In this document: positions 35,383-43,832 of the stretch, piece after piece
Layout of the letters: the number at the start of each line of letters is the position of its first letter
Position numbering within the stretch: position 1 is the first letter of the stretch
From: Neorhizobium galegae
Lineage (GTDB): Bacteria; Pseudomonadota; Alphaproteobacteria; Rhizobiales; Rhizobiaceae
Length of the DNA: 64,000 bases
NCBI RefSeq assembly: GCF_017877135.1
Contig: NZ_JAGIPH010000007.1
Span: 124,001-188,000, forward strand
Direction of reading: 5' to 3'
Notes under the pieces: generated by a model
What the model was told of the DNA's origin: nothing
The model's input: only the letters and a program-made list of their open reading frames with translations
Database searches by the model: none
Made by a program: the position numbers and the translations under genes

Positions 35383-36227
35383 GCAGGCAAACGCGCGATG
35401 GATCATTCATGGCGCTTGGCCGTGACGGGCTGATCCAGATCATCCTCATCGGCAACAGCATCGTCATGCTGGCGCCCATCATCATCATGGTTATGTCTGC
35501 CTTCAAGACGAATGCGCAGATTTTCCAGTCGCCGTTTTCGCTGCCCGATTTTACCAAGGTCGGCAATCTGGTGCGGGTGTGGACGGAAACGGATTTCATC
35601 CGCTACCTGATGAACTCCTTCATCGTCACCGGCTCGTCGATTGCGCTCATCCTGGTGCTCGGCACCATGGCGGCCTATGCACTGGCGCGCTACGAATTCC
35701 GCGGCGCAAACCTGATCCTGCTGTTCTTCCTGGCCGGCCTCACGCTGCCGCTCAAGCTGGCCGTCATCCCGCTCTTCATCCAGATGCGGGATCTCGGACT
35801 GCTCGATACGCGCTTTGCGCTGATCTTCATCTATGTGGCGACCGGGCTTCCGACGACCGTGTTCATCCTCACCGGCTTCATCCGCAGCCTGCCGAACGAG
35901 CTGGAGGATGCAGCGCGTATGGACGGCGCCAGCGAAGCGCGCATCATGTGGGCGATCATGCTGCCGCTGGTGCGCCCGGCCATGGTGATTGCCGCCATCC
36001 AGAATATCGTGCCGATCTGGAACGATTTCTTCTTCCCGCTGATCTTCATCCAGTCAAACGACCTGAAAACCCTGCCGCAGGGGCTCACCACCTTCATGGG
36101 CGAGTTCGGCACCGATTGGGGCGTGCTGTTTTCCGGTCTGACGCTGTCGGCGCTGCCGGTCATCATCCTCTACATCGCGCTGTCGCGGCAGTTTGTGAAC
36201 GGCATGACGGCGGGCGCCATCAAATAG
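35379..36227 (+). CDS. Sugar ABC transporter permease (MalG-like)
   Basis: Second CUT1 permease, 282 residues, starting at a GTG that overlaps the MalF-like stop. Coupling loop ELEDAARMDGASEARIMWAIMLPLVRP and C-terminal LSRQFVNGMTAGAIK are typical MalG features. It converges on murR with only 8 bases between the stops, so there is no room for a separate terminator. Confidence 0.92.
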   Translation: MSRQTRDGSFMALGRDGLIQIILIGNSIVMLAPIIIMVMSAFKTNAQIFQSPFSLPDFTKVGNLVRVWTETDFIRYLMNSFIVTGSSIALILVLGTMAAYALARYEFRGANLILLFFLAGLTLPLKLAVIPLFIQMRDLGLLDTRFALIFIYVATGLPTTVFILTGFIRSLPNELEDAARMDGASEARIMWAIMLPLVRPAMVIAAIQNIVPIWNDFFFPLIFIQSNDLKTLPQGLTTFMGEFGTDWGVLFSGLTLSALPVIILYIALSRQFVNGMTAGAIK

Positions 36228-36235
36228 CGCCGGCC

Positions 36236-37087
36236 TCAGGAGGATTTCAGCATGACGACGGCGGCTTCGCTGGCATGGATGGCGTCGTTTGCGCCGGGAA
36301 GCGTGCGGATGAGAAGCAGGAAGATCAGGTCCATCACCGCAAACTGCGCGTCGCGCGAGGTGATGGCCGAAGACCGCACCCGCTCTTCGTCGGCAACGGT
36401 GCTGAGTGCCACATCGGCAAGTTCGCTGAGGCGGTTCTGGTGAAGGCCGGTGAGCGTGATGATGGTTGCACCGCATTTCTTCGCCACCTCCGCCAGCCGC
36501 ACCGTTTCGAGCGTCGCGCCCGATTGGGAAATGGCAAACAGTACGTCCTCGCCGGTCATCGAGGCGGCATTGGCGATCTGGATATGCGTGTCGCTGTCGA
36601 TCAGCGCCATCAGGCCGAGCTTCAGCAGCTTGTAGGAAAAGTCGCGCGCCACAAGCGAGGAGGCGCCGACGCCGGCCAGATGAATGCGCCGCGCCGCCAC
36701 CAGCGCATCGACGGCCTTCTGCACCGTCTCCTCGCTATTGACCTGCATGGTCTGCTGCATGGCAGAAACCTTGCTCGCCACCAGCTTCTGCTGCATCGTA
36801 ACAAAGCTGTCGCCCTGATCGATCGTGCCATGGATCATGCCGGTCGGCACCCGCCATTCCTGCGCCTTGGCGCGGGTGACGGCCAGCTTCAGCTGCTGAT
36901 AGCCGTCATAGCCGATCTTCTGGGAAAACTTGACGACGCTCGACTGGCTGCGCCCGGTTGCGGCGGCAAGCTCTGCCGAGGAAAGCCGGACCATGCGCTC
37001 GGGATCATCGATGATGAACTGGCCGATTTCGCGCTCGCCGTCCGTCATCGAGTCCAGTTTGGCGCGGATCACTTTCAAGACGGACAT
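36236..37087 (-). CDS. MurR/RpiR family transcriptional regulator
   Basis: Repressor of 283 residues. Residues 1-80 form the RpiR helix-turn-helix (IIDDPERMVRLSSAELAAATGRSQSSVVKFSQKIG as a region); residues about 120-255 form a SIS domain that binds a phosphosugar (GVGASSLVARDFSYKL, FAISQSGATLETVRLAEVAKKCGATIITLTG). In E. coli, MurR of this family senses MurNAc-6-phosphate. GAGG lies about nine bases before the ATG. It is divergent from the murA paralogue, with GGAATA-N3-TATTCT between them, and that repeat recurs before the murQ and HAD/sugar ABC units, so it is the likely master repressor of the salvage genes. Confidence 0.88.
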   Translation of the reverse strand: MSVLKVIRAKLDSMTDGEREIGQFIIDDPERMVRLSSAELAAATGRSQSSVVKFSQKIGYDGYQQLKLAVTRAKAQEWRVPTGMIHGTIDQGDSFVTMQQKLVASKVSAMQQTMQVNSEETVQKAVDALVAARRIHLAGVGASSLVARDFSYKLLKLGLMALIDSDTHIQIANAASMTGEDVLFAISQSGATLETVRLAEVAKKCGATIITLTGLHQNRLSELADVALSTVADEERVRSSAITSRDAQFAVMDLIFLLLIRTLPGANDAIHASEAAVVMLKSS

Positions 37088-37119
37088 GCTGGCTTTCCTC
37101 TAACTCTTTGGCGCTTGGC

Positions 37120-37134
37120 GGAATATGCTATTCT
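37120..37134. promoter_or_regulatory. MurR-type operator in the murR/murA gap
   Basis: GGAATATGCTATTCT: arms GGAATA and TATTCT with a 3-base spacer and one arm mismatch. A further GGAATA half-site starts at 37152, 32 bases or about three helical turns away. It lies in the shared gap of the divergent murR and murA genes, as expected for an autoregulated repressor. Confidence 0.6.
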
Positions 37135-37228
37135 CAATCAGAAAATTATCTGGAATATTATAACCGGTGTGCCGTCTGAGGTCACCATCCTTATCCGGCC
37201 GCTGTGCGGCGCTGAACGGACGCATATC

Positions 37229-38485
37229 ATGGATCAACTTCGCATCACCGGTGGCAACAGGCTGGATGGCGCCGTGCCCATTGCCGGCGCCAAGAATGCG
37301 GCCCTGCCGCAGATCGCCGCTGCCCTCTTAAGTCCTGAGCCGCTGGAGCTGACCAACCTCCCGAAGGTGTCGGACGTCGAGAACATGCTGAACATTGTCG
37401 CGCTCTACGGTGCGCAGGTGAGCCGGGACATGCGCGGCACGCAGATCAATGCCGCAGATATTACGCCGCGCACGGTGGATTACGATACGGTGCGCAAGAT
37501 GCGGGCCTCGATCCTTGTGCTTGCGCCGCTTCTCGCGCGGTTCGGGTCGGCCCGCGTCTCGCTTCCCGGCGGCTGCGCCATCGGCGCCCGCCCGGTCGAC
37601 ATGCACTTGAAGGTGCTGGCGGCTCTCGGGGCATCAGTATCGATCGAAGGAGGTTATATCGTTGCCGAGGCGAAGGCCGGTCTGTCGGGTGCCCGCATCG
37701 TGCTGTCCGGCCCCTCGGTCGGGGCAACGGAAACGGCCCTGATGGCTGCGACGGCTGCCCGCGGCGAAACCGAAATCCTCAATGCGGCCCGCGAACCGGA
37801 AGTGGTGGATCTTGCCGCCTGCCTGACGGCGATGGGGGCCACGATCGAGGGGGCGGGCACGCACCGCCTGCTGGTGCAGGGACAGGCGACCTGGCGCGCC
37901 GCAAGCCACCACGGCATTCCCGACCGGGTGGAGGCCGGCACCTATGCGGTGGCTGCTGCCATCACCGGCGGACGTCTCGAACTGGTGAACGCCCGCATGG
38001 AACATCTGGCCGCCGTGTTTCAGGCGCTGGAGGCCATGGGTGTCACGGTCTGGCCCGGGGATCGCGGCGTTGTGGTCAACGGAACCGACCGGCTGCGACC
38101 GGTCGATATCACCACCGAACCCTATCCCGGCTTTCCGACGGACCTGCAGGCGCAGTTCATGGCCATGGCAAGCCGGGCGGAGGGGGCCAGCCTGTTTCGC
38201 GAGACGATTTTCGAAAACCGTTTCATGCATGTGCCGGAACTGATCCGGCTTGGCGCCGACATCGCGCTGAACGGTCCGGTTGCCGTGGTGCGCGGCGGCA
38301 AACCTTTGAAGGGGGCGCCTGTGATGGCGACCGATCTTCGTGCCTCCGTCTGCCTCGTGCTGGCAGCCTTGGTGGCCGAGGGAGAAACGGTGATCAACCG
38401 CGTCTATCATCTCGACCGTGGCTACGAGCAACTGGACCGAAAGCTTGCGCAATGCGGAGCGCAGATCGAACGGATCTCGCAATGA
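37229..38485 (+). CDS. murA: UDP-N-acetylglucosamine 1-carboxyvinyltransferase paralogue
   Basis: EPSP-synthase-fold enzyme of 418 residues that transfers enolpyruvate from PEP to UDP-GlcNAc, the first committed step to UDP-MurNAc. Key residues are kept: Lys22 in AKNAALPQ, the fosfomycin-target Cys116 in [15 protein letters not shown], and [12 protein letters not shown] near the C-terminus. The ATG at 37229 gives the family start [10 protein letters not shown]. The gene sits in a MurR-controlled salvage operon, not among cell-division genes, so it is probably a second, conditional MurA. It overlaps the GlcNAc kinase gene (ATGA at 38482-38485). Confidence 0.9.
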   Translation: MDQLRITGGNRLDGAVPIAGAKNAALPQIAAALLSPEPLELTNLPKVSDVENMLNIVALYGAQVSRDMRGTQINAADITPRTVDYDTVRKMRASILVLAPLLARFGSARVSLPGGCAIGARPVDMHLKVLAALGASVSIEGGYIVAEAKAGLSGARIVLSGPSVGATETALMAATAARGETEILNAAREPEVVDLAACLTAMGATIEGAGTHRLLVQGQATWRAASHHGIPDRVEAGTYAVAAAITGGRLELVNARMEHLAAVFQALEAMGVTVWPGDRGVVVNGTDRLRPVDITTEPYPGFPTDLQAQFMAMASRAEGASLFRETIFENRFMHVPELIRLGADIALNGPVAVVRGGKPLKGAPVMATDLRASVCLVLAALVAEGETVINRVYHLDRGYEQLDRKLAQCGAQIERISQ

Positions 38486-39360
38486 CGGTGGAAAAGGGCA
38501 GCAGGCCGCTTTTCGTCGGCGTCGATGGCGGGGGAACGGGATGCCGGGCCCGGATCGTGGATGCGAGCGGCAATATTTTGGGGCAGGGCCTGTCGGGTCC
38601 TGCCACGACGCGCATGGGCGTGGACAATGCCTGGGCATCCGTCCTGCGCGCCTGGCAGGGTGCGGCCGAAGAGGCGGGTCTAGACCCCTCCGATGCGCCC
38701 CAGGTGCATGCCGGCGTCGGGATTGCGGGCCTCAGCCGCGCCGGCTCGCTTGAGCAATTGCAGATCCTTGCCCATCCGTTCGCCTCCGTCCGCTTCATCT
38801 CCGATGGCGCAGCCGCCTGCCTCGGCGCCCATTCGGGTCGGGATGGTGCCATCGTCATCGCCGGCACCGGCTCGATTGGCCTTGCCTTCATTGGCGGCGA
38901 AGAAAAGCGCGCCGGCGGGTACGGCTTTCCCATTTCGGACGAGGGCAGCGGTGCGGATCTCGGCCTCACATCGATCCGGCTCGCCTTGCGCGCCTTCGAC
39001 GGCCGGCGCGAGCGCACGCCGCTCCTGTCGGAGGTGATGGCCCGCTTCGATGGGGAGCCGGCGCGGCTCATCGGCTGGATGGACAAGGCGACCGCCACCG
39101 ACTACGCGACCTTCGCGCCGCTCGTTCTGCGCCATGCCGATCAGGGCGATCCGGCAGCCCGCCAGATCGTGCAGGCGGGTGCGGCCCATATCGATGCGCT
39201 GGTGCGGCGCATGGTGGACTATGGCGCGCCGCTGGTGACGCTTCTCGGCGGCCTTGCCGGCCCGCTCGAGCCCTGGCTTTCGCCGGATGTGCGCCGCCGC
39301 CTGAAGCCACCGGATGGCGATGCCGTCTCGGGCGCCATCATCCTCGCACAACGCCCCTGA
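38482..39360 (+). CDS. N-acetylglucosamine kinase (BadF/BadG/BcrA/BcrD ATPase family)
   Basis: Sugar kinase of 292 residues with the ASKHA fold: phosphate-1 loop LFVGVDGGGTGCRARI, phosphate-2 region GAIVIAGTGSIGLAFI and adenosine-loop LVTLLGGLAGPL. Members of this family phosphorylate GlcNAc or glucosamine; the context of MurQ, AnmK and MurR favours GlcNAc released from muropeptides. Translationally coupled to the murA paralogue by ATGA. The ATG at 38482 replaces a longer in-frame start that lies within murA. Confidence 0.85.
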   Translation: MTVEKGSRPLFVGVDGGGTGCRARIVDASGNILGQGLSGPATTRMGVDNAWASVLRAWQGAAEEAGLDPSDAPQVHAGVGIAGLSRAGSLEQLQILAHPFASVRFISDGAAACLGAHSGRDGAIVIAGTGSIGLAFIGGEEKRAGGYGFPISDEGSGADLGLTSIRLALRAFDGRRERTPLLSEVMARFDGEPARLIGWMDKATATDYATFAPLVLRHADQGDPAARQIVQAGAAHIDALVRRMVDYGAPLVTLLGGLAGPLEPWLSPDVRRRLKPPDGDAVSGAIILAQRP

Positions 39361-39406
39361 AGCAGGCGGAATCCGCTCCCGCTCGTCCGGAAACTGCCAC
39401 GACAAG

Positions 39407-39423
39407 AGGAATAAAATATTCCT
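39407..39423. promoter_or_regulatory. MurR-type operator upstream of murQ, with -35 box
   Basis: AGGAATAAAATATTCCT: perfect 7-bp arms around AAA. It sits 8 bases before a consensus TTGACA (39431-39436) in an AT-rich stretch, and another GGAATA half-site lies at 39440-39445. The overlap with the promoter suits repression of the murQ operon by the RpiR-family protein at 36236-37087. Confidence 0.7.
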
Positions 39424-39483
39424 AAATAAATTGACATTCGGAATATACGATCATAACAATAGGGAAACAACGAGTGGTATCCC

Positions 39484-40416
39484 ATGTCGCACGAGCATCT
39501 TCTCGCAGAACTCAAGACGTTGGTTTCGGAAGCCCGCAATCCCAATTCCATGGCGATCGATCTTCTGCCGACCCGCGAGATTCTCGAGGTGATGAACGCG
39601 GAGGATGCCAAGGTTGCGGATGCCGTCGCCAAGGTCATTCCCGAAATCGCCTGCGCCGTAGATGAGACCGTCCGGGCCTTTCGCCAAGGCGGCAGGCTGA
39701 TCTATGTCGGCGCCGGCACCAGCGCGCGGCTCGGCATTCTTGACGCCTCCGAATGCCCGCCGACGTTTTCGGTGCCGGAAGGCATGGTGGTAGGCCTCAT
39801 CGCCGGCGGCCCGAAGGCCATCATGCAGGCTGTGGAAGGCGCCGAAGACGATCCTGACGAAGGCCGGCGCAATCTCGAGGCGATCGATCTCAACGAGCGA
39901 GACGTGGTGGTAGGCATCGCCGTCAGCGGCCGCACGCCCTATGTCATCGGCGCCCTCGATTATGCAGGAACCGTCGGCTGCGTCACGGTCTCTCTCACGT
40001 GCAACCCGAAATCGACGATCGCCGGCATGGTCGATATCCCGATCTCGCCGATCGTCGGACCCGAGGTCGTCACCGGCTCGACGCGGCTTAAATCCGGCAC
40101 GGCCCAGAAGCTGGTGCTCAACATGCTGACGACCGCCGCCATGATCCGCATGGGCAAGACCTATGAAAACCTGATGGTGGATCTGACGATCAGCAATACG
40201 AAGCTTCACGTGCGGGCCATCGGCATCATTGCGGATGCAACCGGCTGCACCCCGGACGTGGCCGAGACCTACCTGAAGCTCAGCGGCAATAATGTGAAAC
40301 TCGCCATCCTGATGCTTCTGACCGGCCTTGACGCCGAGGCCGGGCAGGCAATTCTTGCGGCAAGCGATGGCTTTTTGCGCAACGCTCTTGAAGCTGCGCG
40401 ACAGATGAAGGTTTGA
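39484..40416 (+). CDS. murQ: N-acetylmuramic acid 6-phosphate etherase
   Basis: MurQ removes the D-lactyl ether from MurNAc-6-phosphate to give GlcNAc-6-phosphate in the cytoplasm. The 310 residues include the SIS phosphosugar fold ([22 protein letters not shown]), the two catalytic acids Glu90 (ASEC) and Glu121 (EGAEDDP), which match E. coli Glu83 and Glu114 with a constant offset of 7, and the [14 protein letters not shown] and [17 protein letters not shown] motifs. It leads an operon with a peptide-type importer, a serine hydrolase and anmK. The operator-like repeat at 39407-39423 lies 60 bases upstream. Confidence 0.96.
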   Translation: MSHEHLLAELKTLVSEARNPNSMAIDLLPTREILEVMNAEDAKVADAVAKVIPEIACAVDETVRAFRQGGRLIYVGAGTSARLGILDASECPPTFSVPEGMVVGLIAGGPKAIMQAVEGAEDDPDEGRRNLEAIDLNERDVVVGIAVSGRTPYVIGALDYAGTVGCVTVSLTCNPKSTIAGMVDIPISPIVGPEVVTGSTRLKSGTAQKLVLNMLTTAAMIRMGKTYENLMVDLTISNTKLHVRAIGIIADATGCTPDVAETYLKLSGNNVKLAILMLLTGLDAEAGQAILAASDGFLRNALEAARQMKV

Positions 40417-40490
40417 CACTGTAGACGATGCAACCACACGGTCACCCGCCTCAAGAAGCCCGGGAACCGGAAAACAGAGGGATCAAGGTC

Positions 40491-42008
40491 ATGACATACG
40501 GTTTTACACGCAAACTGCTGGGTTCGGCGGCAATCGTCGCGTCCATTCTCGTCGCCACGGCCGCACCATCTTTCGCCGCCACGCTCAAGATGGCATGGGC
40601 GCAGGACGCGACCGGCCTTGATCCGCACAAGCAGACGGCATTTTCATCCATCCGCCTTCTGGAATTGATCTATGAGCCGCTCGTGCGCCTCGATGCGGAT
40701 CTGAAGACGGTGCCGGCCATTGCCACCAGCTGGTCGTTTTCCGAAGACGCCAAGACGCTGACCTTCAAGCTCGATCCCAAGGCCAAATTCCACAACGGCG
40801 CCCCGGTGACGGCAGCCGACGTCAAGGCCTCCTTCACCCGCATCCTCGACCAGGCAACGGGGGCGGCCGCGCGCGCCAACTACCTGTCCATCGAAGCCAT
40901 GGAAACCCCGGACGAGCACACCATCGTCTTCAAGCTGTCGCAGCCCGACGTGCCGCTCCTGACCGCCATGGGCAGCATCAACGCCGCCATCGTGCCGGCA
41001 TCTGAAATTGCCGCCGGCAAGATCGGCACGCAGGCAGTCGGTTCCGGCCCGTTCAAGCTGGAAAAATGGGAGCCGAATGCGCGCGAAACGCTGGTGGTCA
41101 ACAGCGATTGGGCGGGCGGCAAGCCCGGCGTCGATGGCATCGAAATCCGCGTCCTGCCCGATGAGAATGCCATTCTGGCAGCGCTGAGGGCCAAGCAGGT
41201 GGACTTTGCGCTGTTGAACGACCCGCTGGTCGCAACGCTCGTGCCGAAGGTTGCAGGCCTGACGCTCAACCGCAAGCCGGTGCTGGCCTACCATGTTCTG
41301 CAGCTGAACCCGTCTCGCAAGCCGATGACGGAGCTCAAGGTGCGCCAGGCGATTTCCTGCGCCATCGACCGCAAGGACATTCTCGACACCGCACTTCTCG
41401 GCGAAGGCGAAGTGACCGGCCCGCTCACCATGCCGGGTTACCGGTCCGACCCGTCCACGCTGTTCTGCTACAGCCGCGATGTGGAAAAGGCCAAGAAACT
41501 GATGGCGGACGCCGGCTATGCAGGCGGATTTTCGGCAACCGTGATTGCAGCGACCGGCGAGCCGCCGACGGCCGCCTCCGAAGCGCAGGTCATCCAGTCG
41601 CAGCTGCAGGAAATCGGCATCAAGCTCGACATCAAGCTGATGGAACTGAACGTCTATGTCGATACTTGGCTGAAGGGCGATTTCGACATGGCGGTGGCGC
41701 TGAACGGCGGCCGCGCCGACCCCTATTCCATGTATAACCGCTACTGGACCAAGGCCGGCAACCTGCAGAAGGTGGCCAACTACATCGACGACGACCTCGA
41801 CAGCCTGATGCAGAAGGGCCGCGTCGAGACGGATCCGGCCAAGCGCCGCGAAATCTTCAGCGCCTTCGACAAGCATCTGGCGGAAGTGTCGCCGTGGATC
41901 TGGCTCTACACCGGCTACAGCTACACCGCCCAGCAGCAGAATGTTCAAGGCTACGTGCCGACCCCGGACGGCTCGCTCTTCGGCATTTCGAAGATCACGC
42001 TGAAATAA
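40491..42008 (+). CDS. Peptide-type ABC transporter substrate-binding protein (muropeptide candidate)
   Basis: SBP_bac_5 receptor of 505 residues with a signal peptide MTYGFTRKLLGSAAIVASIL, cleaved near SFAATLKMAW. The ATG at 40491 is preceded by GAGGGATCAAGGTC. Landmarks: FKLDPKAKFHNGAPVTAADVKASFTR, AVGSGPFKLEKW and LKVRQAISCAIDRKDIL, given as regions. It follows murQ by 74 bases and starts a complete importer set, so its ligand is probably a MurNAc-peptide or another cell-wall fragment; that is inference from context. Confidence 0.88.
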   Translation: MTYGFTRKLLGSAAIVASILVATAAPSFAATLKMAWAQDATGLDPHKQTAFSSIRLLELIYEPLVRLDADLKTVPAIATSWSFSEDAKTLTFKLDPKAKFHNGAPVTAADVKASFTRILDQATGAAARANYLSIEAMETPDEHTIVFKLSQPDVPLLTAMGSINAAIVPASEIAAGKIGTQAVGSGPFKLEKWEPNARETLVVNSDWAGGKPGVDGIEIRVLPDENAILAALRAKQVDFALLNDPLVATLVPKVAGLTLNRKPVLAYHVLQLNPSRKPMTELKVRQAISCAIDRKDILDTALLGEGEVTGPLTMPGYRSDPSTLFCYSRDVEKAKKLMADAGYAGGFSATVIAATGEPPTAASEAQVIQSQLQEIGIKLDIKLMELNVYVDTWLKGDFDMAVALNGGRADPYSMYNRYWTKAGNLQKVANYIDDDLDSLMQKGRVETDPAKRREIFSAFDKHLAEVSPWIWLYTGYSYTAQQQNVQGYVPTPDGSLFGISKITLK

Positions 42009-42030
42009 TGCGCGCGCGGGGCGGAAGAGC

Positions 42031-42993
42031 ATGAATTACCTGATCCGGCGCCTCGTCACCTTTCCACTGGTGATGTTCGGCGTCTCCGTTCTGGTCTTCG
42101 TGGCGATCCGCCTCGTACCGGGCGATTCCATCACGGCGATGCTCGGCACGGAGGCCGGGCTTCTGACGCCTGAGCAGCGCCAGTCGCTCGCGGTCTATTT
42201 CGGCCTCGATCAGGGCTGGTTTTCCCAGTACTGGCGCTGGCTGAGCGGCGTGTTCTCCGGCAATCTCGGTATCTCCGTCACCTATGGCAAGCCGGTCCTT
42301 GACGTCATTCTGGAGCGATTTCCGCTGACGCTCGAGCTTGCCGTTCTTGCCATGGTGATTGCCCTCGGCATCGGGCTGCCGCTTGGCGTCTTTGCCGCCA
42401 CCCGCAACGAAAAACGCTCCGATCTTGCCGTGCGCATCTTTGCCATGATCGGGCAATCCACGCCGAGCTTCGTCATCGGTCTCCTGATCATCTTCGCGCT
42501 GTCGGCCGGTTTCGGCATCCTGCCGGCAATGGGGCAGTTCGTGCCGTTCCTCGAAGATCCGCTCGGCAACCTCTCACAGCTCATTCTTCCGGCCATGACG
42601 CTCGGCCTGTCGTTTACCGCCTCCGTCACCCGCATTTCCCGCTCTGCCGTTCTTGATGTGCTGGGGGATGATTATGTGCGCACCGCCCGTGCCAAGGGCG
42701 CGCCGAAGGCCCGGGTGATCTGGCGCCATGCGCTTCCCAATGCGCTGATCCCGGTCGTGACGCTGAGCGGCGTCGAATTCGGCTATCTTCTGGGTGGCGC
42801 CGTGCTGGTCGAGCAGATCTTTGCGCTGCCCGGTCTTGGCCGGCTGGTGCTCGATGCCATCCTCCAGCGCGATTATGCACTGGTGCAGGGAAGCGTGCTG
42901 TTCGTGGCGCTGAATTTCATGATCGTCAACCTGCTGGTCGATCTGACCTATGTGATGCTCGATCCGCGCATCCGGCTCGGAGGACGCGCATGA
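42031..42993 (+). CDS. Peptide-type ABC transporter permease (DppB-like)
   Basis: Permease of 320 residues: MNYLIRRLVTFPLVMFGVSV start, FVAIRLVPGDSI motif, coupling loop VLGDDYVRTARAKGAPKARVIWRHALPN and LLGGAVLVEQIFALPGLGRL. Its stop overlaps the DppC-type gene (ATGA at 42990-42993). It belongs to the murQ operon. Confidence 0.93.
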   Translation: MNYLIRRLVTFPLVMFGVSVLVFVAIRLVPGDSITAMLGTEAGLLTPEQRQSLAVYFGLDQGWFSQYWRWLSGVFSGNLGISVTYGKPVLDVILERFPLTLELAVLAMVIALGIGLPLGVFAATRNEKRSDLAVRIFAMIGQSTPSFVIGLLIIFALSAGFGILPAMGQFVPFLEDPLGNLSQLILPAMTLGLSFTASVTRISRSAVLDVLGDDYVRTARAKGAPKARVIWRHALPNALIPVVTLSGVEFGYLLGGAVLVEQIFALPGLGRLVLDAILQRDYALVQGSVLFVALNFMIVNLLVDLTYVMLDPRIRLGGRA

Positions 42994-43832
42994 AGGCCTT
43001 CTTTCAAAGCCTGCTGCGCCATCCGAGCGGACGTATCGGCGCAGCCATCGTGCTCCTCTATATCATCGTGGCGCTTCTCTCGCAGGCGGGATTGACCCCT
43101 TACGATCCGCTGAAACAATTCCGCATCGAACGCCTGCAGGGCGCAACGCTTGCCCACTGGATGGGCACCGACATGTTCGGCCGCGACGTGCTGAGCCGTC
43201 TGATGATCGGCATCGGCCAATCCTTTCTCGTTGCCTTTTCCTCCGTCGGGCTGGCAGCCGTGATCGGCACGCTGCTTGGCCTCACCGCCGCCTGGTTCGG
43301 CCATCTCTGGGATGGACTGGTGATGCGTCTCATGGATGTGCTTCTGGCCTTCCCCGCCATACTTCTGGCGCTGCTGTTCATTGCCGTCGTCGGCCCCGGC
43401 ACGTTTACGAGCATTCTCGCCATCGCCTTCGTCTACACGCCGATCTTCACCCGCGTCGTGCGGGGTCCCGCGCTTTCCATCAAGACACGCGATTTCGTCG
43501 ATGCGGCACGCAGTTTCGGCAGTTCCACCTCTTACATCCTCACCCGCCACCTGATGCTGAACCTCGTCGCACCGCTCACCGTCCAGGTGACGCTGGCGCT
43601 TGCCTGGTCGCTGCTGACGGAATCGGGCTTGAGCTTCCTCGGGCTTGGCACCCAGCCGCCCAACTCCTCGCTCGGCCTGATGCTGGCCGACAGCGTCAAT
43701 CTCATGGAAATGGCGCCCTGGCTGCTGATCTTCCCGGCGCTTGCCGTGATGCTCGGCATTCTCGGTTTCAATCTTCTGGGCGATGCGCTGCGCGATATTC
43801 TCGATCCGCGCATGCGAAGGGTTGTGGCATGA
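42990..43832 (+). CDS. Peptide-type ABC transporter permease (DppC-like)
   Basis: Permease of 280 residues: HPSGRIGAAIVLLYIIVALL first helix, HWMGTDMFGRDVLSRLMIG motif, coupling loop FVDAARSFGSSTSYILTRHL and LRDILDPRMRR C-terminus. It overlaps both flanking genes by ATGA, giving a rigidly coupled transporter block. Confidence 0.93.
   Translation: MKAFFQSLLRHPSGRIGAAIVLLYIIVALLSQAGLTPYDPLKQFRIERLQGATLAHWMGTDMFGRDVLSRLMIGIGQSFLVAFSSVGLAAVIGTLLGLTAAWFGHLWDGLVMRLMDVLLAFPAILLALLFIAVVGPGTFTSILAIAFVYTPIFTRVVRGPALSIKTRDFVDAARSFGSSTSYILTRHLMLNLVAPLTVQVTLALAWSLLTESGLSFLGLGTQPPNSSLGLMLADSVNLMEMAPWLLIFPALAVMLGILGFNLLGDALRDILDPRMRRVVA

Noticed and set aside
35579-38485. A 968-codon plus-strand open frame that ends as MurA
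   Set aside because: Only codons from 37229 are MurA. The first 550 codons are out-of-frame sequence of the MalG-like gene and antisense of murR, so this is no giant fusion.
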